Shown: positions 25,251-37,205 of the stretch, in pieces
How the letters are laid out: each line of letters begins with the position of its first letter
How positions within the stretch are numbered: the stretch's first letter is position 1
Assembly (NCBI GenBank): GCA_948146395.1
Contig: OX411552.1
Coordinates: 2,045,501-2,109,500 of the forward strand
Source: Fragum whitleyi
Taxonomy: Eukaryota; Mollusca; Bivalvia; Cardiida; Cardiidae
Direction: 5' to 3'
DNA: 64,000 bases
The notes under the pieces: generated by a model
What the model saw: the letters and a program-made list of their open reading frames with translations, nothing else
Told to the model about the DNA's origin: nothing
Database searches by the model: none
Translations under genes and position numbers: made by a program

Positions 25251-25303
25251 TTCTCAATCCGTATAATAGTTTTCATCACTGAATATTTAAGGCCACGTTA
25301 TGT

Positions 25304-25425
25304 CCTCCGTTCAGAATGAAAACGGTCTGTACAGTTTTACAAGTTGTACCCGGTTCGCGCATGCTTTAACGTGGAAAGCGGGATACGATTTGTAACAGTT
25401 TTCAAACGTTTCCTCATCGTGCAAG
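25304..25425. mobile_element. Foldback family F2, diverged copy
   Basis: CCGTTCAGAATGAAAACGGT at the left and AACAGTTTTCAAACGTTTCC at the right, with AACGTGGAAAGCGGGATACG in the second arm. The pairing is weaker than in the other copies. Confidence 0.4.
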
Positions 25426-26714
25426 GCTGGTGATCGTATGACAACCTTTCAGCATATTGATCGTTTTTTTACATCCTGTCTGTCTAAAAGCCAATAATGT
25501 GAATGTATTCCGTTCAATTTTAGACGTCGATGGTCTTATCTATGTGTCGGTTTGAGTGATAGAATTTTGATAATCGCGAAGAAAACATTGTGAATAATGA
25601 AGAGATTGCTTGTAACAAGCAATATCTTCATTTTCACTATGTTTTCTAAAAAAAATGAGGCTTAAAAAGGGGTAACTGGAAACTGGTAAATGTCGGGGGT
25701 CAGTTCACATGTCCAGCAATCCGTCAGTTAGTCTTAAGGCGATTTTAACTTATTTTCCAAATACGCGATGACGTCTGTTATTTTATCGTGCATATATATA
25801 TTGTTTATAAGCATCTGGCATCGGTTTTGTCGATGTGTCACCTAAAGCAAGCAAGCTAATGAGTCTAGTTCGGTCGGTCCATGACTCGAACCCAGGTTCT
25901 CGATAATTCATGTTTATTGACCTGTATACTCAGATTTTAGGACTAATAGCTCATTTTATAATATGACCTACGTCGCCGGAGTGAAATAACCCCGTTGGAT
26001 ATTTCACGGGTGTTATTACACTAGTGGAATAACCATACAAATGAGCTAAGAACGAAGAATAACGTTATATTTTTGTTAAGAAAATGACGTCATGATGGAT
26101 CTACTGACGTCATTTTGCAAACGACGTTATATGTTTCGCGGAATAACATAAATCGATAAATATTGTGTTTTTCTAGTTTTATCACCCAAATTCGGGTCAT
26201 ATTAGAAATAAAATATCAAATTTTTGCTGTGATTGAGGTGAATTTTAATTTCACGATGTAACTAACTGTAACTGCCGATGATTACCGACACGTGGCGATT
26301 TTTCACAGGACGAACTGTCTTAAAACAGGTCGCTTAGTTCATAAACTGGTTGCAACAAATGCAGAATAATTTGAATCACGTGTCATTGAAGAAATGCAAC
26401 CTGACGCTGTAAAGTGTCATTTTTCTCTGTTTCTCCAATAGTCGGCGACATTAAAAGCTATCAAGGAACAATCTAAATCACTTTAAAAGAAGTGTGGCCG
26501 TGTGTCTGTTTACAAATTAAGCTGCCACGAGTGACAGGTGATATCGACTTCATCGCAACCAAACATCATCAACATTTCGTCTGTGTTCTACTAAAATCTC
26601 GTAACTGCAGATTGTTTAAAGCTGTAGTTACGAGGTTTTGGTAGAAAATCAACGACTTGTCCCTTACTTTGCTTCTCTATGCAGGGACACTGAACAATAC
26701 TCAGTCATGTTTTG
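25426..26714. other. Non-coding stretch
   Basis: A short hairpin at about 25595-25640 (GAAGAGATTGCTTG..CAAGCAATATCTTC) resembles the one near 8621. Near 25985-26150 there are GAAATAACCCCGTTGGATAT and TGACGTCA motifs, possibly part of another repeat. A stem CTCGTAACTGCAG../..CTGTAGTTACGAG lies near 26596-26636. No gene was seen. Confidence 0.35.
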
Positions 26715-26838
26715 AGGATTGAAAAAAAACGTTTGCGAATGTTTTGATACCTCGCTTTGCATGTATGTAGACGTGCAAAGCGGGGTTTCATTTCTATAAC
26801 GTTTCGAGATCGTTTTCATCCTGAACGTAGGGCTGTAC
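26715..26838. mobile_element. Foldback family F2, copy
   Basis: The arms carry AAACGTTTGCGAATG..CCTCGCTTTGCA and TGCAAAGCGGGGTTTCATTT..AACGTTTCGAGATCG, ending CATCCTGAACG. Confidence 0.6.
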
Positions 26839-27002
26839 AATTCCTTTCTAGAAACGTAACAGATCGCTGCAGTCGATCATAAAATCGATTAACCAATCAA
26901 AAGACTATTTTATAATAAGATGAATGTTTACCTCCGATATTTTCCGTCGTCTTCAATCATTTGCGTGGATGGATGACTAAAAGGTCCTTAGTTTGGCTTG
27001 AA

Positions 27003-27222
27003 ATTGCCCCGACGGCGGCACTCATTCTTCCTGTCTATTTGTCTCTCACCAATGGGTTGATAATCGTGGACCTATGTGAGATAGCAGCTGGATGCTAGGA
27101 AAGGATGTGATGGTTGTACTGGTGAGAGAAATACCAGGAATCTATTGCTCCAGCCGCCGCTATATAACTGAAATAATGTTGAAAGCGGCGTTAAACTCCA
27201 TTCAATCAATCAATCAATTGGC
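27003..27222 (+). mobile_element. tRNA-derived SINE family A, 5'-truncated copy
   Basis: Starts within the tRNA-like part (CCCCGACGGCGGCACTCATT) and continues through CACCAATGGGTTGATAATCG, GATAGCAGCTGGATGCTAGG, GCTCCAGCCGCCGCTATATA and AGCGGCGTTAAACTCCATTC, with a (CAAT)n tail. Confidence 0.75.
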
Positions 27223-27321
27223 TTGAAATGGCTGTAGTAACGATATTAAGGTCAAACCCCGATAATTTGCTCATTTTTATGCCAATTCTTACTTATTTTT
27301 GCACATATGTAAACGTTATCC

Positions 27322-27539
27322 GTTTATTTGTTTGTATGGGGTTTAACGTCGCTTTTAACAATCTTTCAGTTATATCGCGGCGGCGACTTGTGCACAAAGC
27401 AATAGACTCCTAACATTTCTCCCACCAGTACTATCACTGCATCCTTTTCATCCCTCTAGCTGCTATTTTACATAGATCTACGATTATTAACCTATTGGTG
27501 GGAGACAAATAGAAGATAAAGACGAGAACCGCCGTCGGA
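27322..27539 (-). mobile_element. tRNA-derived SINE family A, inverted copy
   Basis: Reverse complement of the family body. On the + strand it reads GGGGTTTAACGTCGCTTTTA, then CAGTTATATCGCGGCGGCGA, AGCTGCTATTTTACATAGAT, CCTATTGGTGGGAGACAAAT and AACCGCCGTCGGAGATCC. It lies about 100 bp from the preceding direct copy in opposite orientation. Confidence 0.7.
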
Positions 27540-28387
27540 GATCCACTAACTCAATGGATTTTGTTTCATTTCATTGAATTTTTTGAAAGCAAATGTCTAG
27601 AATTATTAGTCGGTTCCGCCTAGTCAGAGGTCATTGGTCAGGACCAGAGATCCGCTAATTGGCGATTTGAATAATCGATAAACTTTTGTTCCCTTACAGT
27701 AGAACTTTCTAATTTATTCATCACTATCCGAGAAGTAATTATTCAAAGCAAGGGAAATAATCTAGGTTCGCCACACATTTAAAACTGAGAAGGTTTTGCC
27801 CCTTGTACGATATCTATGGGGACGGTATCTCAGGTACGCGGATATGGTGACATAAACATTTCTTTGTATTGCAATCTGTAGATAAACATAGAGCTTGGTA
27901 AATAATTTCTTTTTTCGGATTTCTTTATAGGTGTATTTCCAAAACTGAGCTCTGACGTAGGCGTTGAGTCCATTACCATAGGTATATTGGGTATATTTAA
28001 AAGCATATGATAGGAATTGAACGTGATACCTCCTTTTCAACTTTGAAAGTACATGAATGAGTAAATCTTACGATCTTAGAAAAGCAATATGTTTCATTTG
28101 AAAGGTAATTTCTATCATTTTAAGGTATGGTTTAAACCTGTATTATCTTTTTTTTATAGAATAGCATGGAAATTTAACCGTTAAAAGTAGATTTCACGGC
28201 TCACCGCGCAAAATCTACCTATATAGACCTGCAATTTCAAGTGAGTGATCAAAGATCAATTTTACATTGAAATGATAGGAGGTAACGGTTTCTCGAACCT
28301 CACTCTTTCTTGTGGAACTATTCCTGTCAAAGACTGTTGACGATGTTTACATAAAAGTTTGACTAGTTTGTAAAAGATAACGATCTG

Positions 28388-28517
28388 TCCTTCGTTCAGG
28401 GTCACCGATCGGTGCAAACAGTATCAAATTATACCCCGCTTTGCACGCAAGCGCACGTGCAAAGCGGGGTATAATTGGAAAACTGTTTGCACCGTTCGGT
28501 GATCCTGAACGAAGGGA
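28388..28517. mobile_element. Foldback family F2, best-preserved copy
   Basis: A long hairpin. TTCGTTCAGGGTCACCGATC..GGTGCAAACAG..ATTATACCCCGCTTTGCACG folds onto CGTGCAAAGCGGGGTATAAT..CTGTTTGCACCG..GATCCTGAACGAA. No ORF is present. Confidence 0.75.
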
Positions 28518-29329
28518 AGGTTATGTTGACGCGCACCCTGCCGCGAATATTTTACAGTGAATTGATTTCGGTTTAGTGGTCATTTGTCCGTTCTGCTGGT
28601 CTTATGTTTCTGGCTGGTTTAGTAGAAATCCATATCAAAGTGTTTATTGTGCAGGTCATTTAGCGAAGTAAGGCTCATAAGTGAGTCCCAACAGGATGCA
28701 ATTTTTGAGAAAATGCCTCTTTCGTACCGCAGGCTATTCTCTCAGCCAACGCTGACTAGCCCAACACAGTATACGGGCTAAAGTAGGCAAAACTTAAACA
28801 GTCTGCTTTTATCTCATGAAAAATAACGTCAGGAGACTTATAAGACATGCAGGAAACTGCATAAAATTAAAACTCTGCTGGAATGTCAAATGAATTGCAA
28901 TACTTTCCCGAAATTAATTTACTGAACTTGATTTTATGATTTGCCTTTTTTTTCATCTACCATTCTCGGGGAAATCTATTGCCTCAACTCAATAGCAAAC
29001 AATTCAATTTCTATATTTTGAATATAAAACAAACTTATTTTAAAAACTGCTACTCATAAAATTCCGAGTAGTATGTCTGCATTAAATTTTATGATTCCAA
29101 GAATTTGTTATACGAAACATAAATTTGAATGTTGCCAAATTTAGACAAAGATCTTTTTTATGACCAGAAGAAACACCAACAGTAGCTGGTTTAAGATTCG
29201 AAAGATTAAACAAAAATTACTATCACGAAAGTGGTAAAAGAAAATTGTCATAAATGCCCCTTTCTCCATTACATACATGTACTTCAGAATGTCACACAAA
29301 TCAATATTAGGATTCTTTCTTATGGCCAA

Positions 29330-29592
29330 GCCGCCGTCATAGTTGGTAGCGCGTCGGACTGTAAATCTAGAGGTCCCGGGTTTGATCCCCGACGGCGGCA
29401 CTCATTCTTTCCGACTATTTGTCTTTCACCAATGGGTTGATAATCGTAGATAGCAACAGCTGGAGGCTAGGAAAGGATGTGGTGGCTGTACTGAAGAGCG
29501 AAATACAAGGAAACCATTGTTAGGTACTCCAGCCGCCACGATATAACTGAAATAATGTTGAAAGCGGCGTAAAACTCCATTCATTCATACAT
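29330..29592 (+). mobile_element. tRNA-derived SINE family A, full-length copy
   Basis: The head 29330-29400 is tRNA-like. GCCGCCG at 29330-29336 pairs perfectly with CGGCGGC at 29393-29399 as a 7-bp acceptor stem. The box A region reads AGTTGGTAGCGCG, box B reads GGGTTTGATCCCC, and the anticodon position is GTA, as in tRNA-Tyr. The anticodon and D stems are imperfect and no CCA or intron is seen, so this is a SINE head and not a working tRNA gene. The body carries CACCAATGGGTTGATAATCG and CTCCAGCCGCCACGATATAA, and the tail is a (CATT)n-like run. Confidence 0.85.
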
Positions 29593-30520
29593 TCCTATAC
29601 AGAGAAAGATATTTCGGCAGATAAGGAAAGATTGAGACAAAAATTCGATCTCTAGAGTGGTAACAAGAAAATTGTCACACAAGCTAACCAAAAGCACGTT
29701 ACGAAAAAAGATTCGGTACGCTCAATTTGGTTTTCGAATTCTTTATCAATCTGCTTGCAACGCCAATGGTAGAATCTTATACAGTCGATATTGCTCGGGC
29801 GACCATGTCTATTAAGTGACCAATTTTATTAAGCGACAACCATAAAAATTCCATTCCAGCAAAATCTCTGAAAAAGAGGACATTCTTAAAGAAAAATTGG
29901 TTATTGTGGAATCTTATGTTGTTGGAACCCATTAGAATCGTCTCCATAAGACGATTCTAATGGTTCAAACATCATAAGAATCAGTACGACTTGACCGACA
30001 ATTTATAAATGGTATCAAAATGAACTGTCATAGTATTTCGTATTAAGCGACCATTCCCATAAACGACCGATCTATGATGGTCCTTGAAGTAGTCGCTTAA
30101 CACAAGTTTTACTGTACGTTGATTGCAGACAGAGGCAACGGACCTAATTATACTAATGGCTGTCATGAACACCTCGAATATGAACACATTAGGACCAAAT
30201 ATGACAGACATTCAATCAAAATCACTGTAAGCGATCAGCCTTTGCTTTGTATGGGTGCCGCTTTTAGCTTTTGATCCGACCCTTGCTGGGACACAATTTA
30301 CAGAATTATGACTAAGATCTTGAGCATGATTTTATAAACATTTGGGCTGGTCAACATTCAAAAGAGCCTCAAGCATGGTATCAAAATTCTTTGAAAGAAA
30401 AAGACATCAGTGATAGATAAAGGATAAGTTGTTTCTATAATATTTTTACACGCGTTTTGCGCAGCCCATATTAATACTATACAGCTTTGAAATTAAACAA
30501 AAAAAACCCCAACTCATACG
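29593..30520. other. Non-coding stretch with a small hairpin
   Basis: A hairpin with stem CCCATTAGAATCGTCT / AGACGATTCTAATGG lies at about 29930-29962. It is set inside a region with recurrent TTAAGCGACC-like words (29810, 30047, 30090), suggesting another foldback element. No gene was seen. Confidence 0.35.
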
Positions 30521-31040
30521 TACAATAATGATAATAATAATAATGATAATAATAATAAAATCTTTATTTAAAGAAGGTTGCTCATTAAGCTGTCATCATA
30601 CAAACAATACAATGAAGAACTTATTTACAATGAGGCCTTCTATAACAATATGAGGTATTGATCATCATATATATTCATGCAATTGAAATGATATATGTAA
30701 TGATTTGAAATTATGTTAGTAAACATGAATATGATGATAATGTATTATGATATTTTCAAGCATCTTTTAAAGCAAGATACATTTTCAATCATTCGTAGGT
30801 TATGAGGAATAGAATTCCAAAATTCAATACCTGTATATGAGAATGATTTCTTAAAATAATGTTTTAGGAGAACATTTATGAGATATTTGGTTGCAGTATT
30901 CTAATCGTAATTCTTAAAATTGGTTACGACTTAGTGTTACAAATTTCGACATGTAGGAGGGAGGTAACCCATGAATTGTTTTGTAAACCATAAGAATCGT
31001 GAAATATTTACGTCTTTTTCAAGCGTTAACCATTTCAAAG
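30521..31040 (-). mobile_element. LINE 3' fragment (third LINE family), with (ATT)n tail
   Basis: On the - strand a degenerate reading frame contains RKYFTILMVYKTIHGLPPSY, and after a frameshift SFSYTGIEFWNSIPHNLRMI followed by a conserved Phe-Lys-Arg. The FWNSIP..LR..FKR arrangement is typical of the C-terminus of CR1/L2/Jockey-type reverse transcriptase proteins. The element ends with AAATAAAGATTTT and an (ATT)n tail at 30521-30560. It is a decayed, 5'-truncated copy. Confidence 0.6.
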
Positions 31041-32599
31041 AAAAGAAATTTTTCTCAGAATTAGACTGTTTTTGGCTGACAGAGAATAATTCGTGCACCT
31101 CTTTTTTTTTAATCTTATTAACTTTTTGAATAGATGAATGTTTCTCAACCTACCAGAGAAAAAATTGAAAGTTTGATGGTGCGACTATTTCAATTTTAGA
31201 AGTTTTTAAAGTTCGAATAATTGATAGAAGAAAAATATTCAATTCGGTGAGATTGAGGCGGCTGTGCTTGCTTTGCAACAATCCTTAGTCAGTAGAATAA
31301 GCTATTTTCCCTCTAAACACAGTCAGATTTTTGTCTTTTTAGGTTTAATTAATAAGGTATATATGTCTAACATTCAAGAGAAAAAAAGTGTTGGATTTAT
31401 CTAAAAATCCGCATTGTTTTAATGTTTAAATTCTTATTTTAAAGATACTGTAGAAATAACTTTATTTTTTGACATAAGCAAAAAAAAACTGATTGTAAGA
31501 TTTTAAGTAAAACAGGCCCTTGGTCCTTGTCATTTCATCGGAAGTATCATGGCCTCCTTTTTGCACTGTTTTTGCACTATTCTGCAAAAAGAGATGACGC
31601 CCGAGTCCGAGCGTGTAATAATGATAAATCTGATCATATGGTCATAGGATATAGACGATATCAAATATTGACTTTTGACCATTTCCAGTGACCGTAACCT
31701 TCAGGATATGTACCTGTAAATTGCTTAAACACTTCTTCCTATCAAGATGTACCAGTTAAAGCAATCTCTTAAAAATCCTACCCAAGGATCAGGAGACACA
31801 AACATGATCGAAATTTGACATATGACCTTCTGTTTGACCTTGACCGTCAAGGTAGACATCTGAATCTAGGATAGAACACCCATTCTTATCAAGATGTACC
31901 ATACCCTGATTTTATTTACATGAACCTGGCCCCCGTTCTGTAGATTTAAAAAAACCTGTAAATTCATATTCGACTTTGCACGTACTTTCATATGATAAAA
32001 TTACAAACAGTGTTGAATGTAAAACACATTTTGAAAATTGACAAAATATGTCAGTTAATTAATATTTAAGCGAGTTTTCATAAAGGTCGTGTTCGGGTCA
32101 AATTAACCAAGGTATAACACGTGAAATATTATGAGAATTAGGTGATATGAATAGACAAGGTTGAATATTTATCACCAACACGCCTACACCAAATTCTCCA
32201 CCAACGCCAAAACTATTATGCCAATATAAAGACAAGAGCTGGACTTTTTATCCGAAAGATGAGCTTAAATAGTCATTTAGACAAGAACATTTTCTATAAC
32301 AAAAATATTTATTTGTGCTCTTTTGAACAAAACTAATTACACACTTAAGCACAAAGTATTAAAAAACCTAAAGTTAATCATGAAAAACAACCCTACTCCT
32401 GCTGTTCACGAATATTCATGCTATATTCAAGGCCTTGGCAGTTAGTTTACATTTAGATCAGCCTGCACAGACGTATTGTCTGATCGTAGCAAGTATGCTA
32501 CCTCCTTGCAATCTAATTCTGTAAAAACTGGAGTCATACTAGTTGAAACGTACCAAAAATTAAAAAAAAATGCTCAAACAAAATATTAATTCACAAGCC
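31041..32599. other. Non-coding stretch
   Basis: Near 31675-31910 words such as TTTGACCTTGACCGTCAAGG and ATCAAGATGTACCA recur, possibly a degraded tandem-repeat element. No gene was recognised. Confidence 0.35.
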
Positions 32600-32717
32600 C
32601 TAAGTTCAGGATTACTAAACGGTGCAAACAGTTTGCCAATTATACCCCGCTTTGCACGCAAGCGGGGTATAATAGGCAAACTGGTTGCACCGTTTTAACA
32701 TTCTGAACGAAGGGCAG
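32600..32717. mobile_element. Foldback family F2, short-loop copy
   Basis: CGGTGCAAACAGTTTGCCAA, then TTATACCCCGCTTTGCACGC, followed directly by AAGCGGGGTATAATAGGCAA and ACTGGTTGCACCG. The second arm has lost the GTGCA part seen at 28388-28517. It is bounded by TTCAGGA and TTCTGAACGAAGGG. Confidence 0.7.
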
Positions 32718-34136
32718 GGTAAGGGTAAAATCAGAATAAGCCGTCCTCCTCGCAGGGAACACCATTCGTGAGTGTTTCGCTTTTCAAATAAACATCCATT
32801 TAACAATATGACATCAATTAAATTAACATAAATTTATCGGTTCCTCTGTAAAGGGGCATTATTGTTGATTTGTTGTATGCAGAACATAAATAGATCTATA
32901 ATCAGATCGCCTTTTTTTAAATAGTTTTGCTTTCCACTTGTTCTGAAAGATAATCGGATGGTATTATGGTACTATATGCACCACGTGTATTCAGTTAACA
33001 AAACAGAAACAAATAAAACACTAATTGCCAAATGTAAGAGATTTTTTTTCCTTTCAGAAAATATCTTTGTATTATTTTCATCACAAGCCTCTTGAATCAA
33101 AGTTTACATTGACAGGTTCTGAACAAAAACTCAGAGACTGGGGAAATAAATTTGGTTATGGCTTTGTCGCATTTCATTCCCTTTGAGTTTTGCAACCAGA
33201 CTAGACTTAAGTATACATGAATATCAATAATGATATACAGGCAAAGCAGTTATACCACGCTCTTACATTAAAGCTCCATTTAGTTTACCACGAGCAGGAC
33301 AAACGAAGATGGGATTCCATTTGGATATTAAGTGATCGGTCAACAATTATCATTGATGCATTTTCATCATATCTGGTATAAAACAGGGTGAGGTAGTCAC
33401 CACCAAGTCAAATATGATTGAAAATAACACGTGAGTATATCTTCTTTAATTATATCTTTAGATATTCTTTAATCGGTTGTTTCATTCATTTCTTTTAATG
33501 TTACCGTTCTTTGATATATTTTTAATGGATATCAATGTGTCAAATGATAGCATTGTGTTAAAAGAGAGGCCGAATATTTACAAATAACCGTTTTTTCTTG
33601 TTAAATTGTGATTCCTTACGCAAAAAGGGCCATCTTCGTATCCAGCATAGGTCATCTAAAAGACCAATTTTAAAATAACCGTTATTGGAAATTATGCTTA
33701 TCGTTGTAGATTCCAAAACGTGGCCAACTGCGTAATGGAACGACCTTATTCACCCTGCACGATCCGCGCTGTCTTACTAGATCTACGCTTTACGCATCAT
33801 CAATAATTATTTATTATTTACTCATTCTCTTTAATCCCCCTCCCCAACAAGCTGGAGATACAAACAAAAAAATCATTTTACATAAAAAAAGACACAAAAA
33901 TACATAATGTTGTTTGGGTTAGTAATATGGAACAAGGTTTAGTAAGTAAGAAGACAAAAAAAAAATATAGAAAATGTTTATATACATATAGATCTTTATA
34001 TTTAAACTAAGAAATAGAAAAAAAACAACAAATTAAATTAAGTAAGAAATCTGCCGACCTTATACCGTCATAGACAAGATACAGCATTATTGCTACATGT
34101 GTATGACACATAAAATCAGATATTTCTTTTCATTTT
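32718..34136. other. Non-coding stretch with a diverged M1 copy
   Basis: 33605-33785 resembles MITE M1: ATTCCTTACGCAAAAAGGGC near the left and GCACGATCCGCGCTGTCTTA in the centre. The remainder is AT-rich with A runs and no gene. Confidence 0.35.
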
Positions 34137-34146
34137 ATTATTATTA

Positions 34147-34220
<74 letters not shown>

Positions 34221-34221
34221 G
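34137..34221. repeat. (TTA)n microsatellite
   Basis: About 85 bp of TTA/ATT trinucleotides with few interruptions. Confidence 0.95.
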
Positions 34222-36147
34222 ATAATTATAATAGTGGTTATTTTCATTATACAAAAAATAGTCATGAACAAGATAATAACGAAAAAAAAATAATAACTTA
34301 TAAATGGTCTTTTAATGAAGAAAAACTCAAGTTTTAAGCTTTTTGATTATTTTCAGCGCAAATGTTCGAGGGTGGATCAATAAATACGTGAAAAGTTGAA
34401 TATCTCTGTCAAATATCATCACAAAAAATCCGAAATTTAAAAAAAAAGAAATATCATATTTTTGACATTGATGAATAAGATAATTAAAAATGCTGAATAA
34501 AGAAGACAGAGTTACCATAGTAACATACGATCGACAAGACCCACCACATCTGATTTTTTTCTATTTTTTTAGTTGTTTAAAGCACAGCTTATTTTTCCTG
34601 TTTTCGTCCGAAAACTATAAAGAGATATCATGAGATAATCAATCCGTCATATTCTCAGATGGCATGTAAACATGTGATCATGCTTTCCTGTTTTGTATTA
34701 GAATCAAGTAGAATAAAGCCGTCAACGCCAATTCAGATCGAGTTTTTATTTAGCGAAAATTGTTTTTTATTTCAAAGAGTGTACATGTATTTAAAGAGTG
34801 TTATTAAATTATGAAAGAAACTTTATCTTAATCCATGTTGGGGCTTACTTATATTCATATCCGTCTCTGTCTCTGTCCCTATTTCACTCACCCAGCGTAC
34901 CATATCCAAGGGCGTAACTCCCATTACGCAATTTACGCAATCGGCGATTAATGTTCAAAACATCATTACAACAGCTTATTCAAGCTGTAGTTACGATGTT
35001 TTGATTATTTACCAAAGCTCAAATCATAAAAAGAGATTTGACAGAGAGCATTCATTTTCTAACAAAGTTCTCATATCGCCTTTATCCTTTATATTTCTGA
35101 TTGTCTCCTACTGAGCGCGTATAAATTTTGTCCTAGAAAGTCCTAGATACGCCTATGATATCTGCGATCGTTTCTAGTCTTTGCCATTATTCAGTTTTAA
35201 GGATTGGCGTATAACGTTAGATTATTGCCGAAAATTTACGTTTTTTTTTTTTTTTTTTTTTTTTGTTTTTGGCATGCTTGTACGGACAAAAACCGGGCAT
35301 TTACGGGAGAAAACGTGGATTAATAAGTAAACTCACGTGCCGTCATCGCCCGACTTAAAACAATTAAATAGTCTTGGCCTGTACCTATATACATTATCAT
35401 TTTCTATGTCTATATATATATAGAGAGAGAGCATAAATGAGGACATTGATCCTATTCCCGCGTTAAACTTGGTGACGTCATCAAAATTACTAAGCAATAT
35501 CGGTATAAACAAAAGTGATGCACTAGGCAAATTTTCCAGCATGAATCACTTTGAAACCTTTGTTGCAATCTATGTTTCAATAATTACTTAGTTTTTCTTT
35601 CTATGCAAAAATAGCGTCTATTGACGTTTTTTTTTTTTTTGTGGGGGGGGGGGGCGTTAACATTTGCAAGAGACCCTCAAAATGGTTTAACGCACTCAGG
35701 CATTTTTCGAGTCTCTGCAAGTAATAACGCCCGAAAAAACGCGAATTTTACCCTATATACGAGCTACATCCTACTTATGGTTAAATGCCCCAGCTTTTTT
35801 ACGAGTTTTTTTTATCTATAGCAAAATAAAAGCGCTGATCAGTCGGACAGTCACTGCACGACTAATCTCAGTTTTAATGTTGTAAATTTTCGAAAAATTG
35901 GGACAGAGATTTATCCTGGACTAGGCTTTTAGATGAAATAGGATAGCACTTTTAGCACTTCAATTTTCTTTGGACAACATAGCATTTATGCCTATAAAAT
36001 GTTTTTCTTAAGAACATAAAAAGTTCATATGCCAATCGTAAACATTTTATAGAATTAAAAGTTTAACAGATATCGTAATCCAAAGAGAGGCTTCCGAGAC
36101 TTTTTAAATGTCCAAATTTCAAAACAATTGCATCTGTCTTTTTATAG
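34222..36147. other. Non-coding stretch upstream of the TALE gene
   Basis: T runs at 35240-35263 and 35628-35640 and a G run at 35643-35653. A stem, AAACATC..TACAACAGCTTATTCAA / TTGAATAAGCTG..GATGTTT, lies near 34955-35003. The 3' end (TCTGTCTTTTTATAG, ending 36147) looks like a splice acceptor, so an earlier untranslated exon may exist. Confidence 0.35.
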
Positions 36148-36174
36148 ATTTCATACAAATATTACGTCACTAAA

Positions 36175-36270
36175 ATGGAAACCCGACCAAGTGAACTAGA
36201 CAGTCAGCAGTTACCATTCACTTACAATGGATCAAGGGACTTCTATAGTTTTGCCAAGAATTGTGCGTTG
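36175..36270 (+). CDS. TALE homeobox gene, exon 1 (first coding)
   Basis: Starts at an ATG in a strong context (ACTAAAATGG) and encodes 32 residues, from METRPSELDS to KNCAL. It ends in phase 0 at a GTAAGC donor (36271). The frame is also open for nine codons upstream, back to a possible acceptor at 36146-36147, so this may be an internal exon with a used internal ATG. No domain is recognised in this part. It is assigned to the gene because all three exons join without a frame break. See exon 3 for function. Confidence 0.6.
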
Positions 36271-36286
36271 GTAAGCTCATATATAT

Positions 36287-36450
36287 ATATAGAGTCTGTG
36301 ATGAGATTTTGTTTGAGACAAGCTGATCTTTAACGCGTCTATCAAAGATGTTTTATTAAGCGACCCTTGGTCGGCGAGCTTAATAATTTTCTATCCTGGA
36401 CGAGGTTAAGATCAGTTTGCCTCAAACAAAATCGCCTAACAGATTCCCTT
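36287..36450. repeat. Foldback element in TALE intron 1
   Basis: GATTTTGTTTGAGACAAGCT and its near complement CAGTTTGCCTCAAACAAAATC form the ends of a hairpin that begins 16 bp after the exon 1 donor. A related GACTCAAACAAAATCCCATG segment occurs near 63220. Confidence 0.5.
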
Positions 36451-36514
36451 TCTCATATAAACACCAGTTTTTTGTGTTGAAACATATTTTCCGAATGCTT
36501 AGATGATATGATAC

Positions 36515-36516
<2 letters not shown>

Positions 36517-36561
<45 letters not shown>

Positions 36562-36700
36562 ACTACTAAAATCTTTATTTCATGAAGGTAGGATATTAAG
36601 ACATATTTCAAATGAATAATATGAAAGTAGTCTTGTTTACAGTAATGCCTTCAATATTAAAGAAATATGATTAAAATTATAATGGTAGAATGATATAAAC
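36517..36700 (-). repeat. Retroposon 3' tail with (AAT)n in TALE intron 1
   Basis: (AAT)n is followed by AAAATCTTTATTTCATGAAG and GGATATTAAG, strongly resembling the tail at 30521-30600 (AAAATCTTTATTTAAAGAAG). This implies a truncated copy of the same LINE family on the - strand. Confidence 0.55.
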
Positions 36701-37125
36701 ATGCTTGCAAAATTGAGAACAACATAAGAATTAGAGAATCTTCGGACAGTTACTGCGATTAAGTGTAAGATGACGTTGACTTGACGTCATTTAGAATGTT
36801 ATACTACTAAGAAAAGGGCATCTCTGATGGCTGTTTGTCTTGAAAGACAGGAGGGGGGGGGCTATGTGAGAAAATATTTTATATAGCTATGTTGCTATAT
36901 TTATACTTTGTACATCTTGCTAATTATCGTATTTTTAAAGGATTTTAAGGCAAAACTTTAATTTATCTTAAATGAATCTGTAAATGTATCATCCAAAAAC
37001 AGTTCACTGTTTCATCTTCTTTTTTTTCCATTATCAGATTATAAAATCACACTTATAAAGAAAAAAATCCGTATTTCTTTAATTTATTGACGATTTTTTT
37101 TTCTTTTACGTATTTTTTCCCACAG

Positions 37126-37205
37126 AGTCAATATGCCATCACAAATGCGATTTGTTCAAAGTACCATGACACATTACAGAACAACATGCCTCTTTATACA
37201 GACTT
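37126..37205 (+). CDS. TALE homeobox gene, exon 2
   Basis: 80 bp between a good acceptor (TATTTTTTCCCACAG, ending 37125) and a consensus donor (GTAAGT at 37206). It continues the exon 1 frame from SQYAITNAICSKYHDTLQNN to YTD and leaves two bases (TT), which the first base of exon 3 completes to a Leu codon. It encodes residues 33-58 and most of 59. It is too short to stand alone as evidence; the matching phases and near-ideal splice sites support it. Confidence 0.65.

Noticed and set aside
29330..29400. Functional tRNA-Tyr gene
   Set aside because: D and anticodon stems pair poorly and the sequence continues into a repeated SINE body with other copies nearby.
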